Shown here: positions 27,300 through 35,857 of the stretch, one piece after another
Layout of the letters: each line of letters begins with the position of its first letter
Numbering within the stretch: position 1 is the stretch's first letter
Assembly (NCBI GenBank): GCA_028715905.1
Contig: JAQUQV010000018.1
Span: 1 to 41,674, forward strand
Direction of reading: 5' to 3'
DNA: 41,674 bases
From: Kiritimatiellia bacterium
GTDB lineage: Bacteria > Verrucomicrobiota > Kiritimatiellia > JAAZAB01
Made by a program: the position numbers and the translations under genes
Notes under the pieces: model-generated
What the model was told of the DNA's origin: nothing
Seen by the model: the letters and a program-made list of their open reading frames with translations, nothing else
Databases searched by the model: none

Positions 27300-27722
27300 T
27301 CAGGTTTTTATCACGATCCGGCGCCGATTCATGTCCAGAAATTCAAAAAAAACATGAATGGCGCCTTCCGGCAGGAGTTGACAGATTTTTTCCGGCCATT
27401 CAATCGCCGCGACGCCATCCCCTTTTATAAATTCTTCCAAGCCGATCTCTTCCGCCTCTGAGGCGGAATTCAGGCGGTAAAGATCAACATGATAGAGCGG
27501 ATAACGCCCGCGGTATTCATTGATGATGGTAAAAGTGGGGCTGTTGACAATGGTTTGCACTCCCAGCGCTTCGGCCAAACCCTGCACAAAACAGGTCTTG
27601 CCGCTCCCCAGATCGCCATGCAAAGCCAGGACGGCTCCGGGAGAGAGCTCGCCGGCCAGGCGGCGGGCAGACGCCCTGGTTTCTTCCGGTGAATTTGTCA
27701 GAATATCCAGAATTGTTTTCAA
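27300..27722 (-). CDS. tsaE: TsaE, tRNA threonylcarbamoyladenosine biosynthesis ATPase
   Basis: Partner of TsaB/TsaD in making the t6A modification at position 37 of ANN-decoding tRNAs. About 140 aa from a TTG at 27722. The Walker A is GDLGSGKT (36-43), followed by the family's [19 protein letters not shown] and IEWPEK. The frame stays open to 28031 but that part overlaps thiL antisense-free sequence in another frame and lacks similarity to the family, so the short form is chosen. No ATG fits the start. The stop lies 130 bp from the AraC gene, convergently; tsaE follows thiL by 61 bp and may be co-transcribed with it. Confidence 0.92.
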   Translation of the reverse strand: MKTILDILTNSPEETRASARRLAGELSPGAVLALHGDLGSGKTCFVQGLAEALGVQTIVNSPTFTIINEYRGRYPLYHVDLYRLNSASEAEEIGLEEFIKGDGVAAIEWPEKICQLLPEGAIHVFFEFLDMNRRRIVIKT

Positions 27723-27783
27723 AACCGTATCACGCCGGACATTTTTTGTGTCCGCCCGGAGCGCGGGCGTGGCAGAAGGACCG

Positions 27784-28800
27784 TTATCCGCGCAATCCGC
27801 GCTTTCCGCTCCGCGTTGTTTGGCCCGGATTTTCCGGCGCCCTTTGTCCAACAAAATGTTCAAAGCCGTTTTCCTGAAGTTGAATTCTTTTGCCGGCCGC
27901 ATCAAGCCCTTCCAAGAGCCCCGCGCGGCGCGTTGTGCGGCCGATCTGGACACAGGCCAGCCGGAATTTACGGCGCCAGGCCCTGCGAAAAGCATCTTTC
28001 TTTTTCTCCGGCACGGTGAACAACAATTCATAATCCTCGCCGTCGGTCAGGGCCCGCCCGAGGGCGCGTCTCCGGCCGGCCAGCCGGCGGCGGGCCGCTG
28101 GCGATATGGGAATGGCTTCAAGCTTGAGCAGAACGCCGATGCCGCTTGCCCGCATGATATGCCCAAGATCGCGCAGCAATCCATCGCTGATATCAATCAT
28201 GGCGGTGGCCCATTTACCGGCGGCCAGCCACCGGCCCTCGCGCAAACGCGGCTGAAAAGCGAGGTGTTTGCCGGCAAAACTGCCGCCGAGCGCGCCGGTA
28301 ACAAACAACGCTTCGCCCGCTTTGGCGCCGGACCTGAGAATTGCCCTTTTTTTCGCCGCACGGCCCGCGGCGAAAACATGCAATTGCAGATCGCTTCCGG
28401 ATGAAACGTCTCCGCCGACTATTGAAACTTTGAATTGTCGCGCCATTTTTCTCAAGCCGGCGTATATTCTTTCAATCCGTTTTATGGAAACTGTCGCCGG
28501 CGCGGTCAGGTCAACCAGGACCCAAAGGGGCTCGCCGCCCATCGCGGCGATATCGCTCAGGGCTCTCCCCAACGCCTTGCGGCCAACCAGCATTCCTGCG
28601 GTTTGGGGGGTAAAGTGCGCGCCTTCAACGGAGGCGTCCGATGTGAGCAGATAGTCGTACCGGCCGGACGCCGCGCCTTTTACCACGGCGCAGTCGTCTC
28701 CGGGACCGACGAGCACGCCGCCGCGCAAAGGCAGCGCCCGGGTCAGCCGCCGGATCAGGGCCAGTTCGCCGGTCGCGGAAATGGTTTCGTGTTTTTTCAT
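27784..28800 (-). CDS. thiL: thiamine-monophosphate kinase
   Basis: Phosphorylates thiamine monophosphate to the active cofactor thiamine pyrophosphate. 338 aa, the usual length. Family signs are GPGDDCAVV near the N-terminus, [62 protein letters not shown] and [14 protein letters not shown]. The last ~25 residues after the conserved core are Arg/Gly-rich and unlike the family. No other thiamine gene is nearby. tsaE lies immediately downstream on the same strand. Confidence 0.93.
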   Translation of the reverse strand: MKKHETISATGELALIRRLTRALPLRGGVLVGPGDDCAVVKGAASGRYDYLLTSDASVEGAHFTPQTAGMLVGRKALGRALSDIAAMGGEPLWVLVDLTAPATVSIKRIERIYAGLRKMARQFKVSIVGGDVSSGSDLQLHVFAAGRAAKKRAILRSGAKAGEALFVTGALGGSFAGKHLAFQPRLREGRWLAAGKWATAMIDISDGLLRDLGHIMRASGIGVLLKLEAIPISPAARRRLAGRRRALGRALTDGEDYELLFTVPEKKKDAFRRAWRRKFRLACVQIGRTTRRAGLLEGLDAAGKRIQLQENGFEHFVGQRAPENPGQTTRSGKRGLRG

Positions 28801-28914
28801 CGGACAAACCGGAAGGTTTTTATTCGGCTTGTTATTTTGTCATTTAACGTTTTGGCGCACAATCAAAAAATGAAGAACCCGCAATCGGCGCACGCAGGAC
28901 ATTTCCGTTTCCGC

Positions 28915-28942
28915 TTTACGAAACGCGTCTTTGTTTTATAAT
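28915..28942 (+). promoter_or_regulatory. distal promoter of the fmdB operon
   Basis: TTTACG (28915-28920), a 16-bp spacer and a perfect TATAAT (28937-28942) lie upstream of fmdB. A transcript from here would have a leader of roughly 170 bases. Confidence 0.5.
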
Positions 28943-29017
28943 GTCCGGCGGCTTGAAAATGGATTCAGGCGGGGTAATGAAAAAGTTGACCCGCGGGGCG
29001 GCCGCTTGCATTTAAAG

Positions 29018-29046
29018 TTGCCTGCCCGCATGATTTGCATTATAAA
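29018..29046 (+). promoter_or_regulatory. proximal promoter of the fmdB operon
   Basis: TTGCCT (29018-29023), a 17-bp spacer and TATAAA (29041-29046) form a second promoter candidate, giving a leader of about 65 bases before fmdB. Confidence 0.45.
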
Positions 29047-29118
29047 TAAACGTCGCTGTTGAATTTAATTCGGGTTGCGGGCAAAACCCCGCCTTGCAAA
29101 GGAGGATTACAACGAGCA

Positions 29119-29424
29119 ATGCCGACTTATGAATATGAATGCGCAAAATGCAAGCACGTCTTTGAAAAATTTCAGAATATAACAGAGAAACCTCTCCGGC
29201 AGTGTCCGCAGTGCAAAGGCCGGGTGCGGCGGCTCATCGGACGGGGCGCGGGCATTATTTTCAAAGGAAGCGGTTTTTATCAGACCGATTACCGCAGCGA
29301 TCATTACCGGCAACGGGCGGCCGCAGACAAGACAAGCAGCGCCGCGCCGGCCGCCGGCGCGGAGGCCAAAAAAGGCGCCGCCCGAAAGGAAAAAAGCGCG
29401 GGTCATGAAAAACACGCAAAGTAA
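29119..29424 (+). CDS. FmdB-family zinc-ribbon protein
   Basis: 101 aa. It starts with the family signature MPTYEYECAKCKHVFE and has the second Cys pair CPQC, so two CxxC knuckles form a zinc ribbon, followed by IFKGSGFYQTDY, also typical. The rest is a disordered Ala/Lys/Glu tail. FmdB proteins are widespread and of poorly defined function; the first described was a candidate regulator of formamidase genes. An upstream in-frame start at 29059 is rejected because MPTYEY is the usual N-terminus. The next gene begins 3 bp after its stop. Confidence 0.9.
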   Translation: MPTYEYECAKCKHVFEKFQNITEKPLRQCPQCKGRVRRLIGRGAGIIFKGSGFYQTDYRSDHYRQRAAADKTSSAAPAAGAEAKKGAARKEKSAGHEKHAK

Positions 29425-29427
29425 ACG

Positions 29428-30138
29428 ATGATAAAATGCGCACAATGCGGTGTTGACAATCCCATCGGGAGTCTTTACTGCGTTCAATGCAAGGCGCGAC
29501 TTAATCTGGCGCAGATTACCGCGGAATCTTTTTTGAAAACCGGCAAAGGCCGCGTTTGCCGCCGGTTAACATTGCAACTGGCTTTTCTGGCGGCCATAGC
29601 CTGCGGCGCCCTGGCGCTGTGGCCGGCCCGGGTCGGATTTCTTGACATCACCGGGGACGCATTCGCGCAAGTCCGGCATAAGCTGGCGCCCCTGCAATCC
29701 GGCGCCGCCGCCGGTCCGGTTGAATTTTCCGAAAACGAGGCCAGCCTCCTTTTAAACTATCTTATCCTGCAAAACCGGCCCCCGCCTTTCAATGCCGGGC
29801 GTTTTGCCGTTACCGCCGGCCGGGTGGTTATCAATCCGGAAACAATAACCGTTTACCTGAGGGGCCGTCTCAAACCGTGGAGGTCTGCCCCTGATTTCAT
29901 CGCGCCTTTCCCGTTTACATGCCGGATAACCGGCCGGCCGGAACGAAAGAACGGCGGCCTTTGTTTTACCGTGCAGCGCGGCGCGGTCGGCCATCTGCCC
30001 TTGCCGGCGCTGGGACGCCTGCTCGGGAAAAGGTGTTTAAAACAATTCTTTTCCCCGTTTAAAAACGCGCGTTCTTTTCTTGAAAGCCTTGAAATAACCG
30101 CGATGAAAAAAGAAAGCATTGCCGTTTTCCGTGAATGA
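29428..30138 (+). CDS. zinc-ribbon single-pass membrane protein, unknown function
   Basis: 236 aa. An N-terminal zinc ribbon (CAQCGVDNPIGSLYCVQC, two CxxC pairs) faces the cytoplasm. A membrane helix follows at about 49-66. The remainder is a predicted extracytoplasmic domain, rich in Pro and Arg, without recognised motifs. It lies 3 bp after fmdB and 57 bp before argH on the same strand. The layout matches many membrane proteins of unknown function with a sensory or regulatory ribbon; nothing more specific can be said. Confidence 0.65.
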   Translation: MIKCAQCGVDNPIGSLYCVQCKARLNLAQITAESFLKTGKGRVCRRLTLQLAFLAAIACGALALWPARVGFLDITGDAFAQVRHKLAPLQSGAAAGPVEFSENEASLLLNYLILQNRPPPFNAGRFAVTAGRVVINPETITVYLRGRLKPWRSAPDFIAPFPFTCRITGRPERKNGGLCFTVQRGAVGHLPLPALGRLLGKRCLKQFFSPFKNARSFLESLEITAMKKESIAVFRE

Positions 30139-30195
30139 GCCGGCGGACGGAATTCTGATAGAACGATTTTCACGAAGAAAGAAAGGGAAATTAAC

Positions 30196-31593
30196 TTGAA
30201 ACAGGCATACAAAACAACGGTGGGAACAATTGATGCCGATGCGCTCGCTTTTACCGTCGGCAAAGACCCCGCGCTTGACCGGCGGCTGGTGGCCGCCGAT
30301 TGCATCGGCTCGGCCGCGCATGTTACCATGCTGGCCGCCCTGCCGGCCAGGCCGCGCGTGATGACGCTCGCGGAAAGCAAACGCGTGATAAAAGAACTGG
30401 CCGGCATAATCCGCCGGGCGCAAAAACGCGCTTTTCGGATTTCGTTTAACGACCAGGATGTGCATCTCGCCGTTGAGCGCGTCCTGACGGAACGGCTCGG
30501 CGAGACCGGCAAAAGAATCCACACCGCCCGCAGCCGCAACGACCAGGTTGCCGTGGACCTGCGCCTTTACGGCAAGGAACGGATGCTGGCGCTGGCGGAA
30601 AACGTTTGCCGGCTCGGCGCGGCGCTTATGCGGCTGGCTGCCCGCCACAAGATGACGCCCATGGTCGGCCGCACCCACATGCAACCCGGCATGCCGAGCA
30701 GCGTTGGATTATGGGCTTCGGCGTACGCGGAAGGACTGTTGGATGATATTGCATTGCTGAAAAACGCCTACGCCTTGAACGACCGTTGTCCGCTCGGCTC
30801 CGCCGCCGGTTACGGCGTTCCGCTCCCCATTGACCGCCGGCTGACGGCCGCTCTTTTGGGATTCAGCCGGCCGATCCACAATGTGCTCCACGCCGGCAAC
30901 AGCCGGGGGAAAAACGAAAGCATTATTCTTGCCGCCGCCAGCCAGCTGATGGCAACGCTCTCGCGTCTGGCCCAGGATTTGATTATCTTTTCCATGCCTG
31001 AATTCAATTATTTTGCTTTGCCCGAAAGCATGTGCACCGGCAGCAGCATCATGCCCCAGAAAAAAAACCCCGATATCCTTGAGTTAATCCGCGCCAAAGC
31101 CGCGCGGGTTTTTGCCCATGCGTTCAGCGCGCTGGAAATCACCCGGGCCATGCCCTCGGGGTACAACCGCGATTTGCAGGAGATCAAGGAGCCTTTCATT
31201 GACGGACTGGACCTGACCGAGGCAAGCCTGCGCGCCATGTCTTCCCTGGTTGAAAACATCCGCGTCAACCGCCCCGCCCTGCTGGCCGCTTTCAAGCCCG
31301 ATGTTTTTGCCGCGGATCATGCGCTTTTCCTGGCCGGCCAGGGCCTGCCATTCCGCGACGCCTACCGCCATGTAAAGGAACATCTGAAAGAACTGAAAAA
31401 CATTGATCCCATGACGGCCTTCCGGCGGCCGCCTTGTCCCGGAACAATCACGGACCTGGGACTGAAAACGCTCCAGGCCCGCCTGACAAACGAGCGTAAA
31501 TTTTTCAGCAACGAAAAAAAACGTTATTACCGGCGCATTTCCCGCTTGCTGGGAATGAAATATCCGGTCCATGAAAGGCAGAATGCGGAATAA
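30196..31593 (+). CDS. argH: argininosuccinate lyase
   Basis: Last step of arginine synthesis: argininosuccinate to arginine and fumarate. 465 aa. The fumarase/lyase superfamily signature GSSIMPQKKNPD is at 282-293, the HTARSRNDQVAVDLRL block at about 109-124, and the catalytic T160-H161 in GRTHMQP. The start is TTG, preceded by AAAGGG about nine bases upstream. No argG or other arginine gene is in the window. Confidence 0.96.
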   Translation: MKQAYKTTVGTIDADALAFTVGKDPALDRRLVAADCIGSAAHVTMLAALPARPRVMTLAESKRVIKELAGIIRRAQKRAFRISFNDQDVHLAVERVLTERLGETGKRIHTARSRNDQVAVDLRLYGKERMLALAENVCRLGAALMRLAARHKMTPMVGRTHMQPGMPSSVGLWASAYAEGLLDDIALLKNAYALNDRCPLGSAAGYGVPLPIDRRLTAALLGFSRPIHNVLHAGNSRGKNESIILAAASQLMATLSRLAQDLIIFSMPEFNYFALPESMCTGSSIMPQKKNPDILELIRAKAARVFAHAFSALEITRAMPSGYNRDLQEIKEPFIDGLDLTEASLRAMSSLVENIRVNRPALLAAFKPDVFAADHALFLAGQGLPFRDAYRHVKEHLKELKNIDPMTAFRRPPCPGTITDLGLKTLQARLTNERKFFSNEKKRYYRRISRLLGMKYPVHERQNAE

Positions 31594-31596
31594 AGA

Positions 31597-31629
31597 CGGC
31601 GGGCCGGAAAACCAGGATAACGCCCGCCG
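31597..31629 (+). terminator. hairpin between argH and the ABC ATPase gene
   Basis: CGGCGGGC (31597-31604) and GCCCGCCG (31622-31629) pair over 8 bp with a 17-base loop, starting four bases after the argH stop. No strong T-run follows, so it may be a weak terminator or a processing/stability hairpin that separates argH from the exporter genes. Confidence 0.4.
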
Positions 31630-31671
31630 CTCATCTTTCGTTCCGCCTCTGAATGTTTTATAACCGCAGCC

Positions 31672-32382
31672 ATAGACATAAACGATCTGACCGTTGAATT
31701 CCGGTCGGGCCGTAAAATCGTCCCGGCCCTCAGGCAACTGAACCTGAAGGTGGCGCCGGGCGAAGTGTACGGATTTATCGGACCGAACGGCGCCGGGAAA
31801 ACGACGACCATGCACGTTCTCCTGGGATTCGTCGCGGCCGCCGCGGGAACGGCGGCGATTTTCGGCGAGGACGTCCGCCGCGAACCAGCCCGCCGCCGCA
31901 TCGGCTACATGAGCGAGCATCCGCAATTGTATCGTTTCCTGACCGGCCGCGAACTGCTGATTACGACCGGCCGCCTGTTTGGCATGCGCGGCCGCCAACT
32001 GGCCGCCAAAGCCGCCGGGCTCATTGAGCTGCTGCAACTTTCCGCGGCGGCCGACCGCCGGATCGCGGAGTATTCGCGCGGCATGATGCAGCGTATCGCA
32101 CTGGCGCAGGCCCTGATTAACGACCCGGATTTGATTATTCTGGACGAGCCGACCGCCGGTTTTGACCCCATCGGCCGCGTTGAAATCCGCGCAATAATCG
32201 CCGGGCTCAAGCGCGCCGGCAAAACGGTGTTTTTTTCCTCCCACGAACTTTCCGAGGTTGAACGGCTCTGCGACCGGATCGGCATCATCGCCGGCGGGCG
32301 CCTGGCGGCCGAGGGCAGGCTTGACCAGCTGATCAAGACGGGCGAAAGCCTGGAACAGTATTTTTTAAGGGTTTTGCAATGA
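31672..32382 (+). CDS. ABC-2 exporter ATP-binding protein with no canonical start codon
   Basis: About 236 aa if begun at the ATA at 31672. Visible: Walker A GPNGAGKTT, the signature YSRGMMQRIALAQAL, Walker B LIILDEPTAGFDP and the H-loop SSHELSEVE, all as in gliding/drug-type ABC-2 ATPases. The reading frame upstream of GTG 31750 encodes the expected first strands (IDINDLTVEFRSG...), which the fold needs. That part contains no ATG, GTG or TTG back to the in-frame stop at 31618. Either an ATA (31672 or 31660) or CTG start is used, or the ATG has been lost by mutation or sequence error. No Shine-Dalgarno is visible. It overlaps the permease gene as ATGA. Confidence 0.88.
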   Translation: MDINDLTVEFRSGRKIVPALRQLNLKVAPGEVYGFIGPNGAGKTTTMHVLLGFVAAAAGTAAIFGEDVRREPARRRIGYMSEHPQLYRFLTGRELLITTGRLFGMRGRQLAAKAAGLIELLQLSAAADRRIAEYSRGMMQRIALAQALINDPDLIILDEPTAGFDPIGRVEIRAIIAGLKRAGKTVFFSSHELSEVERLCDRIGIIAGGRLAAEGRLDQLIKTGESLEQYFLRVLQ

Positions 32383-33164
32383 TCCGCGTTCTGATAATCG
32401 CTCAAATCGTCTGGCGCGAAACCATCCGGCGCAAGGACCTTTACGTCCTGTTTATTCTCCTCCTTTCCTTTCTCCTGGTTCTCATGACGCTTAATATTTT
32501 CGGACTCAGGAGCATGACCGGTTATATCAAGGAAACCGGCCTGCTCATGGCCTGGATTTTCGCCTGGATTCTGGCCGTCGGCGGCGGCGCGCGCCAGTTG
32601 CCGCAGGAGGAAAGAAACGGGACCATTTTCCCGCTGCTTGCAAAACCGGTGAAACGTTCCGAGCTGATCATCGGCAAATGGCTCGGGGTATGGGGCGTTA
32701 CGGGGGCGGCGACGGCTTGTTTTTACATCATCCTGGCCGTAATCGTTGCCGCGCGCGCCGGCCGTTTCAGCCCGGTTTTGATGCTGGAGGCGTGGATGCT
32801 GCATTTTTGTTTTATCGGGATTCTGTCGGCTTTTGTCATCCTTTTTTCCACCCGGATGAACAGCGACGCCGCGGCGACCGCCGCGGCCGTTTTGAGCGTT
32901 GCCTCTTTTCTGTTCCTGCCGCAGATTCCGCACCTGGCGGGCATCGCAAGCGGATGGAGGCGGGAAGTTCTGCTGGTGGTCTATTATGCCCTGCCGCACC
33001 TGGAACTCTTTGACTTGCGCCAGAGAGTGATCCACAACTGGGACCCGGTGGGACCGGCATCCTTTCTCATGATTGTTTTGTACGGCTTGCTGACGGCGGC
33101 TGTTTTCATTCTGCTCGCCTGGCTGGCCTATCGCCGTAAAAAATTTTCCAGGGATGTTATCTGA
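32379..33164 (+). CDS. ABC-2 type permease
   Basis: 261 aa, about six membrane helices: one near 24-42, then about 55-72, 98-121, 130-150, 158-178 and a C-terminal one near 230-255. The cytoplasmic RETIRRKDLYVLF and the ALLAKPVKRSELIIGKWLG-like loop are typical of ABC-2 permeases. It forms an exporter with the ATPase, whose stop overlaps its ATG by 4 bp. Substrate unknown; such pairs in PVC genomes often sit beside TPR proteins, as here. Confidence 0.87.
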   Translation: MIRVLIIAQIVWRETIRRKDLYVLFILLLSFLLVLMTLNIFGLRSMTGYIKETGLLMAWIFAWILAVGGGARQLPQEERNGTIFPLLAKPVKRSELIIGKWLGVWGVTGAATACFYIILAVIVAARAGRFSPVLMLEAWMLHFCFIGILSAFVILFSTRMNSDAAATAAAVLSVASFLFLPQIPHLAGIASGWRREVLLVVYYALPHLELFDLRQRVIHNWDPVGPASFLMIVLYGLLTAAVFILLAWLAYRRKKFSRDVI

Positions 33165-33237
33165 AAACGCTTCCGCCGCAACAACCGCGGCGGAAGCGCA
33201 ACGCGGAATAAAAAAGGAGATGAGGGGAGGCGCAGAA

Positions 33238-34104
33238 GTGCTTGACGAACGGCGTTTCGCAGGCGATGTTTCACGCCATGCGGGCCGGCGGGCGTTGCTG
33301 CTGGTCTTGTTGCTTTGGACGGCAGCGTTTGCGCTGGCCTGCCGGCTGGCCGGCCTGCCGGAAACGGAGGGGGAACAGGGTAAGGCTTTTTTTGCCAGGT
33401 TGTTCGGAAACGTGCGGTTTGAAATCAGCGCGCAGTTTTACGAGCAGGCCGACCGCGTTTTTCACAAAGGCATCGGCCATTATAAACCGGTTGCCTTTCA
33501 GGACTGGTTTGTCCGGATGAGAAAGGAAGTTGCGCCGGGCGGCCATCTTCATTTGCACGGCGAGAACGTCCTGGAAATCATGCCCTGGTTGTATTTCGCG
33601 GCGCGCGCCAATCCCGGCAATGCGGAAGCCTGGATCGTGGCTTCCTATTGGCTGGCAAAGGAAGGAGGCCGGCCCGACCTGGCCGAAAGGGTCATGAATG
33701 AAGCCTTGCGGCATAATCCAGCCGATTACCGCCTTTACCTGGAAAAGGGATGCCTCTTTCTGAAGACGGAACAATACCGGAAGGCGGAGCGTTTTCTGGA
33801 TAAGGCCCTTGCGGTCCTGCCGGCGGCAGACCAGCCGGACAAGGAACAGACGCGCATAGACCTTGCTCAAATATTGACTTATCGCGGATTTTTGTATGAA
33901 ATCAACCGCGCGCCGGAAAACGCTTTGCTTTGTTACGCCGAAGTAACGCGCATGTTCCCGGGAAGGACACAGCTCAAGGAGAGAATGGCCGCGCTGGAAA
34001 AACACGGCCGCGCGCCGGTCCCGCCGGAAGAGCTTGTCAGAACCATTCTCCTGCAGCCCCGGCATGTTTGCACCGAAGAGGAACACGCCGAAACCGGCCA
34101 TTGA
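33238..34104 (+). CDS. TPR membrane protein linked to the ABC exporter
   Basis: 288 aa from a GTG at 33238, which has GGGGAGG about seven bases upstream. ATG 33220 has AAAAAGGAG touching it, and ATG 33154 overlaps the permease by 11 bp with no good ribosome site; both are possible. A membrane helix (about 18-38 of this form) is followed by a helical domain with TPR-like units (AEAWIVASYWLAKEGGRPDLA, YRLYLEKGCLFLKTEQYRKA, RGFLYEINRAPENALLCY). Probably an accessory of the exporter, anchored on the outer face. Confidence 0.75.
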   Translation: MLDERRFAGDVSRHAGRRALLLVLLLWTAAFALACRLAGLPETEGEQGKAFFARLFGNVRFEISAQFYEQADRVFHKGIGHYKPVAFQDWFVRMRKEVAPGGHLHLHGENVLEIMPWLYFAARANPGNAEAWIVASYWLAKEGGRPDLAERVMNEALRHNPADYRLYLEKGCLFLKTEQYRKAERFLDKALAVLPAADQPDKEQTRIDLAQILTYRGFLYEINRAPENALLCYAEVTRMFPGRTQLKERMAALEKHGRAPVPPEELVRTILLQPRHVCTEEEHAETGH

Positions 34105-34115
34105 GGTTTGCATTC

Positions 34116-34925
34116 ATGTATCTTGAATATTACGGATTGAAAGAGGCCCCGTTTAATCTGACGCCGGACCCGAAGTTCCTTTTCTTCACGCCTAACCACC
34201 GCGAAGCTTTTAACCATTTGATCTACGGCATCAGAAACCGGAAAGGTTTTGTAGAGCTGACCGGCGAGGTCGGGTCGGGAAAAACAACCATCTGCCGCGC
34301 CGTCCTGGCCAGTCTGGCCCCCGGTATTAAAACTTCGCTGATTTTGAACCCCTTTCTGACCGAAAACCAGCTCTTACGCTCAATTTTGAATGATTTCGGA
34401 CTCAAGGTAAAGGGACGGGACCGCCTTACGAACATTGAGACGCTCAATTCGTTCCTCCTGGAGAATCTGCAGTCCGGCAATAATGTGGCCTTGATTATTG
34501 ACGAAGCCCAAAACCTGAGCCCGGCCGTGCTGGAACAGGTGCGCCTGCTCTCCAACCTGGAGACGGATCAGAACAAACTGCTCCAGATAGTGCTTTGCGG
34601 CCAACCCGAATTGAGACAGAGACTGGCTTCTCCCGATTTGCGCCAGTTGCGCCAGAGGATAACCGTGCGTTACCATCTTTTGCCCTTGAACGAATCGGAG
34701 ACAATCCGTTATATTGAATACCGCCTGAAAATGGCGGGTTGGAGCGAGGGCCGATTATTTCTGGAAAAAGCCGTGCGCCGGATTCATAATTACGCGCGCG
34801 GCATACCGAGGCTGATTAACTCGGTCTGCGACATAGCCTTGCTGGCCGGATACGTGGCCAGTTCGGCGGCAATTGACGTTGATTGTGTCAAGAAAGCCAT
34901 CAAGCAATTGGAAGGGCAGCCATGA
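34116..34925 (+). CDS. ExeA/GspA-like AAA ATPase
   Basis: 269 aa. Opens with the family motif MYLEYYGLKEAPFNLTPDP, then Walker A GEVGSGKTT (50-58) and Walker B LIIDEAQNLS (127-136), and ends in a helical lid. In Aeromonas, ExeA with ExeB helps insert the type II secretion channel through peptidoglycan; related proteins act with type IV pili. GAGG lies nine bases before the ATG. The next gene is the matching GspB-like partner and overlaps by 4 bp. Confidence 0.9.
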   Translation: MYLEYYGLKEAPFNLTPDPKFLFFTPNHREAFNHLIYGIRNRKGFVELTGEVGSGKTTICRAVLASLAPGIKTSLILNPFLTENQLLRSILNDFGLKVKGRDRLTNIETLNSFLLENLQSGNNVALIIDEAQNLSPAVLEQVRLLSNLETDQNKLLQIVLCGQPELRQRLASPDLRQLRQRITVRYHLLPLNESETIRYIEYRLKMAGWSEGRLFLEKAVRRIHNYARGIPRLINSVCDIALLAGYVASSAAIDVDCVKKAIKQLEGQP

Positions 34926-35758
34926 GTCTGTTGCAGGAAGCTTTAAAAAGAAAAGAGAATGAAGAATCCCGGAACGTCCCCGCGGCGGCCGGCGCGGAAA
35001 CAGCCCCGGAAAACCCGCCGGTCGGCGGCGTGAATCTGTCCCTCAAAAAATACGCAACCGGCGGCAAACCGGCCGCGGCCCAGCCCGATGCGCCGCCCCA
35101 GTCAATGCCCGCAACGGCTTCCACACAAGAAGTTGCCGCCCCTCTGCCCGCCGCTCCGGACGAAAACAAACAAGCGGCCGCGGCCATGCACCGCAAAACA
35201 TCCTTTTTGTGGCTGGTTGTGGCACTGATTGCGGTCCTGGCCGGAATCGCGGTTACGGCCGGAGTCGCGTTTCTGATCAAACGCGGGGTATCCGCGCGAC
35301 AAGTCGTCGTTAACCCGCCGGCGCCGACACCGGAACAAGCCGCCGCCATCCCCGCCGCGAACGCGAACATTGCGGACATTCCTCCCCCGCCGGCGGAACG
35401 GACGGTCACCGCGCCAGCCGCCGAACCAATGCCGCAACAGATAACCGCAACGGCTGGAAAGGAGTCTCCTCCCGTCGCCGCCGAACCCAAACCGGTTGCC
35501 GTTAAGCCGCCGCCAGTCATGGCGAAAAAGCCGCCAGCGCCTCCCGTTCGCCCGCCCCTCAAATGGCCGGTGTTAAAATTAACTGGCATATTGCGCGGAA
35601 TGGGGCCGAATGAAAGCACCGCGCTTATCAATGGCCGCATGATCGGCACAGGACAGACGATAGAGGGCGCGACCGTTGTTGAAGTCCAGACCGACGGTGT
35701 ATTTCTCAAATACGGAGATGAAAAGAGATTTTTGAGGGTCGGCACAACCCTCTATTAA
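34922..35758 (+). CDS. GspB-like type II secretion accessory protein
   Basis: 278 aa. MSLLQEALKRKE opens a short cytoplasmic segment, as in this family. A membrane helix (94-119) is followed by a long Pro/Ala-rich periplasmic linker (about 130-215). The C-terminal GspB-like domain (218-278) begins LKLTGILRGM and contains STALINGRMIGTGQTIEGA. The linker spans the periplasm or wall. It is coupled as ATGA to the ExeA-like ATPase gene. The channel secretin is not in the window. Confidence 0.85.
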   Translation: MSLLQEALKRKENEESRNVPAAAGAETAPENPPVGGVNLSLKKYATGGKPAAAQPDAPPQSMPATASTQEVAAPLPAAPDENKQAAAAMHRKTSFLWLVVALIAVLAGIAVTAGVAFLIKRGVSARQVVVNPPAPTPEQAAAIPAANANIADIPPPPAERTVTAPAAEPMPQQITATAGKESPPVAAEPKPVAVKPPPVMAKKPPAPPVRPPLKWPVLKLTGILRGMGPNESTALINGRMIGTGQTIEGATVVEVQTDGVFLKYGDEKRFLRVGTTLY

Positions 35759-35857
35759 ACCGTTCCGTTCAAAGAGATGACAGTTTTGCGGAGAAGTTCA
35801 CGCCCGGATTGGCCTCTTTTTCAGCGCCATACGTTCAGACGATTTGCTTGCTCGCCG

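Larger units (their letters stand above)
28801..29118. other. 318-bp divergent intergenic region (thiL / fmdB)
   Basis: Contains no convincing gene. It holds two + strand promoter candidates (28915-28942 and 29018-29046) and the fmdB leader. In the leader GCCCGCA (about 29024-29030) could pair with TGCGGGC (about 29075-29081). The ribosome site AAAGGAGG lies at 29098-29105, about 13 bases before the ATG, further than usual. CCTT just before it could weakly pair with AAGG inside the site. No known riboswitch was recognised. Confidence 0.5.
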
